From a virus, in the IMG/VR virus record IMGVR_UViG_3300048597_000226, positions 1 to 22,243 of that record: 22,243 nt of DNA; one strand, given 5' to 3'. Positions within the stretch are counted from its first letter, which is position 1; each line of letters opens with the position of its first letter. The notes beneath the pieces were generated by a model that saw only the letters and a list, made by a program, of their open reading frames with translations, ran no database searches and was not told the origin of the DNA. Positions 19,493-22,243 of this stretch are shown piece after piece. The position numbers and the translations under genes were made by a program.

Positions 19493-19496
19493 CTGG

Positions 19497-20387
19497 CTAC
19501 TTCCGTTTCATTGCGCGGTACTGCTCAAGCGTGAGAATTGACTTGGTTCTGGCATCGTAGACGATGTGCCCGCTCCACTGGTCCGCCGTCAAGTTGGTAT
19601 CACCAATGAAGGCTTTGCCGTATATGTCAGATGTCGGATCGGCGTCTGCTTCGTGCTGCACTTCTTCACGGAGCAGGGCATCGACAACTTCTTTGGGCGG
19701 CAGCGGATTCGAGAAGTCGAGCGAGCACGTTCTCAATCCTTCGACGCGGTTCAGAGTCACGGTGTAGCGGCGGGCCCATTGGGTTTGGACCGTGATCGGG
19801 CGGCGTTCTCTTTTCGCAGACTTCCTTCTTTCGACTGACGTCTCGTATTCTTTCGCAACCTTGCCAGCCTGCTCGTCAGCAGCCTCGTAGAGAAACGCTG
19901 CGACCACGACCGATCTCGCTGTCATGAGGCGGGCAATTCCGGCTTCGGCGAGTTGGCGTTCAAAGTTCCCTTGCGGCCTCGATGCCGCGAACTGTCTCAG
20001 TTCAGCCTCGAACGCTAATGGGCTGGTTTGACCGTTGACGTGTGACTCGCAGATTTCGGCCAAGCGGACGAGCGGGGTGATCTGCACTTGTGCAATCACC
20101 TTGTCGTGATCGGCGGTATCACGTGAACGCTTGCCGTCGACCGCCACCCAGACAGCGGCGGCAGACAGGAGGACAATGACGGCGATGAACAGGAACGCGA
20201 ACTCGGAGCCATGCAGTTCCAGTGCGTTCTTCGGCCGCACTACAGTCACCGACGCTTGCGGCTCCGCTTCCTTCGCCGCCCCCACCACCAACCCCTTCAT
20301 CCCGCACCGGCACTTTGCAACCTTCCCCGCTCGGTCATCCGGCAGGTTGAACGTCAGTCCGCAGCCCGGGCAGTTGTAGGGGATCAT
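19497..20387 (-). CDS. zinc-ribbon, single-pass membrane protein; possible moron
   Basis: 296 aa. It opens with a zinc ribbon (NCPGCGLTFNLPDDRAGKVA, then CRCG), followed by a polar linker, one transmembrane helix (FAFLFIAVIVLLSAAAVWVA, about 63-83) and a ~210-residue soluble domain probably outside the cytoplasm. Such ribbon-plus-helix architectures are frequent in planctomycetes. The gene converges on the repressor, 4 nt apart, and is outside the lytic operon, which fits a lysogenic-conversion or superinfection-exclusion gene (inference). AGGAG lies 7 nt before the ATG. No functional domain recognised. Confidence 0.75.
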   Translation of the reverse strand: MIPYNCPGCGLTFNLPDDRAGKVAKCRCGMKGLVVGAAKEAEPQASVTVVRPKNALELHGSEFAFLFIAVIVLLSAAAVWVAVDGKRSRDTADHDKVIAQVQITPLVRLAEICESHVNGQTSPLAFEAELRQFAASRPQGNFERQLAEAGIARLMTARSVVVAAFLYEAADEQAGKVAKEYETSVERRKSAKRERRPITVQTQWARRYTVTLNRVEGLRTCSLDFSNPLPPKEVVDALLREEVQHEADADPTSDIYGKAFIGDTNLTADQWSGHIVYDARTKSILTLEQYRAMKRK

Positions 20388-20451
20388 GGCGACTCTCCTG
20401 GATGCGGGTAGTATCCAGAGAGCGGGGCGGAGCGGCTACCGGGAGAACACC

Positions 20452-20592
20452 GTGCTCGAAGATATCAAGTACACCCTTCAGTGCCACCCGATTGCAGGCT
20501 GGCTGTTCGTCGGATTCACTGCCATCACGCTTGCCGCGACTGCGATCACGCAGATCGGCGGAGCGTTGAAGGTGCTCGGCATCATCAAGTGA
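20452..20592 (+). CDS. 46-residue single-pass membrane protein
   Basis: 46 aa from GTG 20452 (VLEDIKYTLQCHPIAGWLFV and on). One transmembrane helix covers about 17-38, with a short cytoplasmic or outside tail (KVLGIIK). GGGAG lies 7 nt upstream, favouring the GTG over an earlier ATG at 20386 whose leader is not protein-like. It is divergent from the zinc-ribbon gene across a short region. Function unknown. Confidence 0.6.
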   Translation: MLEDIKYTLQCHPIAGWLFVGFTAITLAATAITQIGGALKVLGIIK

Positions 20593-20607
20593 CGAAAGCG
20601 ATTTGTT

Positions 20608-20922
20608 CTAGGCCGCGTCGGCTTCCTGCCGATACGAACGTGCGGCGAGCCAGAAGAGCTGCGCTTGCAGAGCGAACGCTATCAAGGCGATGACGACAAT
20701 GTCGGACACAAATCCTTTCTGGCAGATCGCCACCGGGACAGCGTCCGCGGTGCTCGCTGCGTCGATCGTTGGGACGTTCCGCCATTGGCGGATGGTCGCA
20801 TCAACCAAGACTGAAAAAATCGTGAGCCAGCAGACCATGACAAAGAAGTCAAAGGTCGCTGCGATCCGCAGCAGAGACGTTTTCTTGGCGTTTTCCATAA
20901 CCTTAGTCGCACTTCTCGCCAT
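20608..20922 (-). CDS. two-helix membrane protein (antisense alternative to 20690-21082)
   Basis: 104 aa from ATG 20922 (MARSATKVMENAKKTSLLRI and on), with GGAG 8 nt upstream. Two transmembrane helices (about 34-53 and 77-96) with basic termini satisfy the positive-inside rule. It lies tail-to-tail with the 46-aa gene, 15 nt apart, and its unique part (20608-20689) is GC-rich at third positions. It overlaps the plus-strand reading by 233 nt on the opposite strand, so probably only one is real. Confidence 0.45.
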   Translation of the reverse strand: MARSATKVMENAKKTSLLRIAATFDFFVMVCWLTIFSVLVDATIRQWRNVPTIDAASTADAVPVAICQKGFVSDIVVIALIAFALQAQLFWLAARSYRQEADAA

Positions 20923-21082
20923 CCTGATTTCTCCGCTGTTCTCGCCCACGATAACACCGACGCTCCTAGCATTCTACGCCATCACGTCCGTCGTCGCGGT
21001 GTTCGGGCTCTGCCACGCGCTGGCCCTGATGACGTGGGCCGTGGTCGCCCGCTGCACAGGCCGAGACGACCTGCTCGAATAA
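20690..21082 (+). CDS. three-helix membrane protein (antisense alternative to 20608-20922)
   Basis: 130 aa from ATG 20690, or 127 aa from 20699 (MSDTNPFWQIATGTASAVLA). Three hydrophobic helices (about 11-28, 63-83, 92-116) are separated by a basic loop; the C-terminus is RCTGRDDLLE. The part not shared with the antisense reading (20950-21082) has very high third-position GC, a strong sign of coding. It follows the 46-aa membrane gene on the same strand. The ribosome-binding site is only AAGG. Function unknown. Confidence 0.5.
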   Translation: MTTMSDTNPFWQIATGTASAVLAASIVGTFRHWRMVASTKTEKIVSQQTMTKKSKVAAIRSRDVFLAFSITLVALLAILISPLFSPTITPTLLAFYAITSVVAVFGLCHALALMTWAVVARCTGRDDLLE

Positions 21083-21126
21083 CGCGTAAGTTGTCAAAGA
21101 TCACGCCGGCGAGCTGGTCGCCGCTG

Positions 21127-21483
21127 TCACTTCCCGACCAGTCCCATCGTCTTGAGTCGCTCCATCGCACGCCGATGTCTGGCCGTCGTCTGCCGCGGCG
21201 TATCGACCCGCGGCGACGACCTTCGTTCCGGTCCGTGGTCCCGCAGCACGGCGAACACCGCGACCCATTGCGGCATCACTCGCCGTCGATCCGCGACCAC
21301 GACGCTCGGCAGGATCAGCGGTTCGCCGAACCGTGCCGAGCAGCAGCCGCGACTCATCCAGCGGTACACCGTGTCGAGCGACGGGGCGCGTCCGGCGACT
21401 CGCAGTCGTCGGGCCACGTCGGCCGGGTCCAGTGCCCGGCTGTCGTCAAAGGGTTCGAGGTTGTGACCGTGCAGAGCGTTCAT
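21127..21483 (-). CDS. small helix-turn-helix protein, candidate excisionase/regulator
   Basis: 118 aa. Residues about 18-70 (DPADVARRLRVAGRAPSLDT, then VYRWMSRGC and PLILPSVVVADRRRVMP) look like the winged or MerR-like helix-turn-helix of excisionase-type proteins, and resemble planctomycete proteins that carry a V-Y-R-W signature. The C-terminal half is basic (RRSSPRVDTPRQTTARHRRA). Proximity to the integrase makes an excisionase/RDF role plausible (inference). No good ribosome-binding site is visible before the ATG at 21483. Confidence 0.65.
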   Translation of the reverse strand: MNALHGHNLEPFDDSRALDPADVARRLRVAGRAPSLDTVYRWMSRGCCSARFGEPLILPSVVVADRRRVMPQWVAVFAVLRDHGPERRSSPRVDTPRQTTARHRRAMERLKTMGLVGK

Positions 21484-21515
21484 GCCCGAACGATACGGGC
21501 AGCGAAACGAAATAT

Positions 21516-21854
21516 CTACAGGTCGAGATCCGTAGTACCATTCTCGGTGGACGGCGGTGCGTGTCGGTGGATTTGTACCAGTGCGAATCCGCCGCGGACC
21601 TTCTCAAGCCGGCCCGCATGGACGAGCGCGGTCAGGGCCTTGCAGACGGTCGGGCTGCTGTAGGCGTCCGCACCGAGCGTGCGACGAAGGAACTCGAACA
21701 CGGCCGCCGCCTTCATCGGTCGACCCGCCGTGCGGATCGCGTCGAGGACGTGGCGCTGGCACGGTGACAGGCGGACGGGCGGCAGCTCGGCGACTGCGTC
21801 GAGGTCGGCCAGGAGCGTGCGGAGACGTGCGGCGATCAGGTCAGCGTGTGACAT
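21516..21854 (-). CDS. winged-helix DNA-binding protein
   Basis: 112 aa. Residues about 29-95 form a winged helix: RLSPCQRHVLDAIRTAGRPM, then FEFLRRTLGADAYSSPTVCK and LTALVHAGRLEKVRGGFAL with the wing. Probably a transcriptional regulator or partner of the gene downstream (32 nt away). The ATG at 21854 has no ribosome-binding site and follows a structured leader. Confidence 0.65.
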   Translation of the reverse strand: MSHADLIAARLRTLLADLDAVAELPPVRLSPCQRHVLDAIRTAGRPMKAAAVFEFLRRTLGADAYSSPTVCKALTALVHAGRLEKVRGGFALVQIHRHAPPSTENGTTDLDL

Positions 21855-21868
21855 GGTAGGGCAGTGGG

Positions 21869-21915
21869 TTGATGGGTGGGCGGCGTACCGCCGGGGATCG
21901 ATCCTGCCCCATCAA
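21869..21915 (-). other. structured leader upstream of the winged-helix gene
   Basis: An 8-bp perfect outer stem (TTGATGGG 21869-21876, CCCATCAA 21908-21915) encloses a 5-bp hairpin (CGGCG/CGCCG, 21881-21893) and the palindrome GGATCGATCC (21895-21904). The 3' arm on the minus strand ends 14 nt before the ATG. It is a candidate regulatory RNA fold or operator; too short to be a tRNA. Confidence 0.4.
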
Positions 21916-21972
21916 TCTCGCACATTAGTGGCCGGCTGTTCAGGTCGGTAGTGTCGGAAACGTCTAAAGAAC

Positions 21973-22020
21973 CGGCCCGTCTTTACATTTTGACGGCCAA
22001 CAACGGCCGAATGCGGCCAA
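21973..22020. repeat. helically phased CGGCC(A/G)A repeats beside the integrase
   Basis: CGGCCAA (21994-22000), CGGCCGA (22004-22010) and CGGCCAA (22014-22020) recur at exactly 10-bp steps, with a related CGGCCC at 21973-21978, 21 bp before the first. They end just after the integrase stop. Sites phased with the helix beside an integrase are typical of integrase arm-type or excisionase binding (inference). Confidence 0.6.
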
Positions 22021-22023
22021 AAT

Positions 22024-22243
22024 TCAACCGACCTTGGCCATGATTTCCGCCGCTTTTGCCCGGTCGGCCTCGGCGTAGATCTCGGTGGTCTGGGCGTGAC
22101 GGTGGCCGAGGATCACTTGAGCCGCGTCCAGACCGGCCGCAGCCCGGACCCGCGAAGCCGCCGCGTGGCGAAGCTGGTGCGGGTGCCAGTGCGGCACGCC
22201 GGCCGTGCGGCAGGCGCGGGCGATGGCGTGCCCGAGCGTCGTC
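22024..22243 (-). CDS. tyrosine recombinase/integrase, C-terminal fragment (cut by window edge)
   Basis: The last ~73 residues of a phage-type tyrosine integrase; the start lies beyond the right edge. Box II is recognisable as HWHPHQLRHAAASRVRAA with the His-x-x-Arg pair (HQLR). It is followed by VILGHRHAQTTEIYAEAD, containing the second conserved His (LGH) and the Tyr nucleophile in EIYAE. The end is AAEIMAKVG. The catalytic centre of this fragment looks intact. It would insert the phage into the host chromosome; the attachment site is probably at or near the adjacent repeats. Confidence 0.93.
   Translation of the reverse strand, partial: TTLGHAIARACRTAGVPHWHPHQLRHAAASRVRAAAGLDAAQVILGHRHAQTTEIYAEADRAKAAEIMAKVG

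Noticed and set aside
21869-21915. tRNA or tRNA remnant, because of the GGATCGATCC loop-like element
   Set aside because: Only 47 nt between the outer arms, no D- or anticodon-arm and no proper T-loop; better described as a leader fold.

Overview
The window is most of a temperate, tailed-phage genome (a prophage or a free phage) with high GC content, very high GC at third codon positions and compact genes that mostly overlap by 4 to 14 nt. The portal, the HK97-fold capsid start, the prohead protease and the large and small terminase point to a siphovirus-like HK97-type virion. The GC content, the style of the small proteins and a zinc-ribbon/membrane protein fit a planctomycete host (inference, moderate confidence). 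The left edge cuts the major capsid gene near its N-terminus and the right edge cuts a tyrosine integrase, so neither end of the element is visible.

Layout. Almost everything from about 18.9 kb down to 1 is on the minus strand and is best read as one long leftward lytic programme. In order of transcription it holds: a leader with a micro-gene whose ribosome-binding site sits in a hairpin (18.8-19.1 kb); small accessory genes (17.2-18.8 kb), one with a Gly-Ser/Tyr/Asp hexanucleotide-repeat tail; a recombination/replication block (RecA-like AAA ATPase, SSB-like acidic-tailed protein, RecD2-like helicase, DnaN sliding clamp; 11.9-17.3 kb); a cassette array of small genes with repeated junction sequences (9.2-11.9 kb); a primase-polymerase (7.0-9.1 kb); a PD-(D/E)XK-type nuclease and a sigma-70-family factor (5.9-7.0 kb); a DNA-binding-protein gene whose start is separated from its body by eight AACCG pentanucleotides (5.5-5.95 kb); then HNH endonuclease, small and large terminase, portal, protease and capsid (1-5.5 kb).

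The switch and lysogeny region lies on the right. A Cro/CI-type repressor (19.2-19.5 kb, plus strand) is preceded by two 18-bp dyads, 22 bp centre to centre, that overlap a leftward promoter with a perfect TTGACA -35 box. Beyond it lie a zinc-ribbon membrane protein, small membrane proteins (two of them mutually exclusive antisense readings), two small DNA-binding proteins, three CGGCC repeats at exact 10-bp spacing, and the integrase.

Most notable observation: the gene between the sigma factor and the packaging genes looks phase-variable. With eight repeat units, neither of its two well-placed ATG codons is in frame with the 120-odd-residue coiled-coil/AT-hook/winged-helix body. Seven or nine units would restore one or the other. 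This would make a phage-encoded regulator or DNA-binding protein switch on and off by repeat slippage. Other points of interest are the shared boundary sequences of the small-gene cassettes, a recent paralogue duplication inside that array, and several strong RNA hairpins in the rare non-coding gaps. No other stretch longer than 300 bases lacks a gene.
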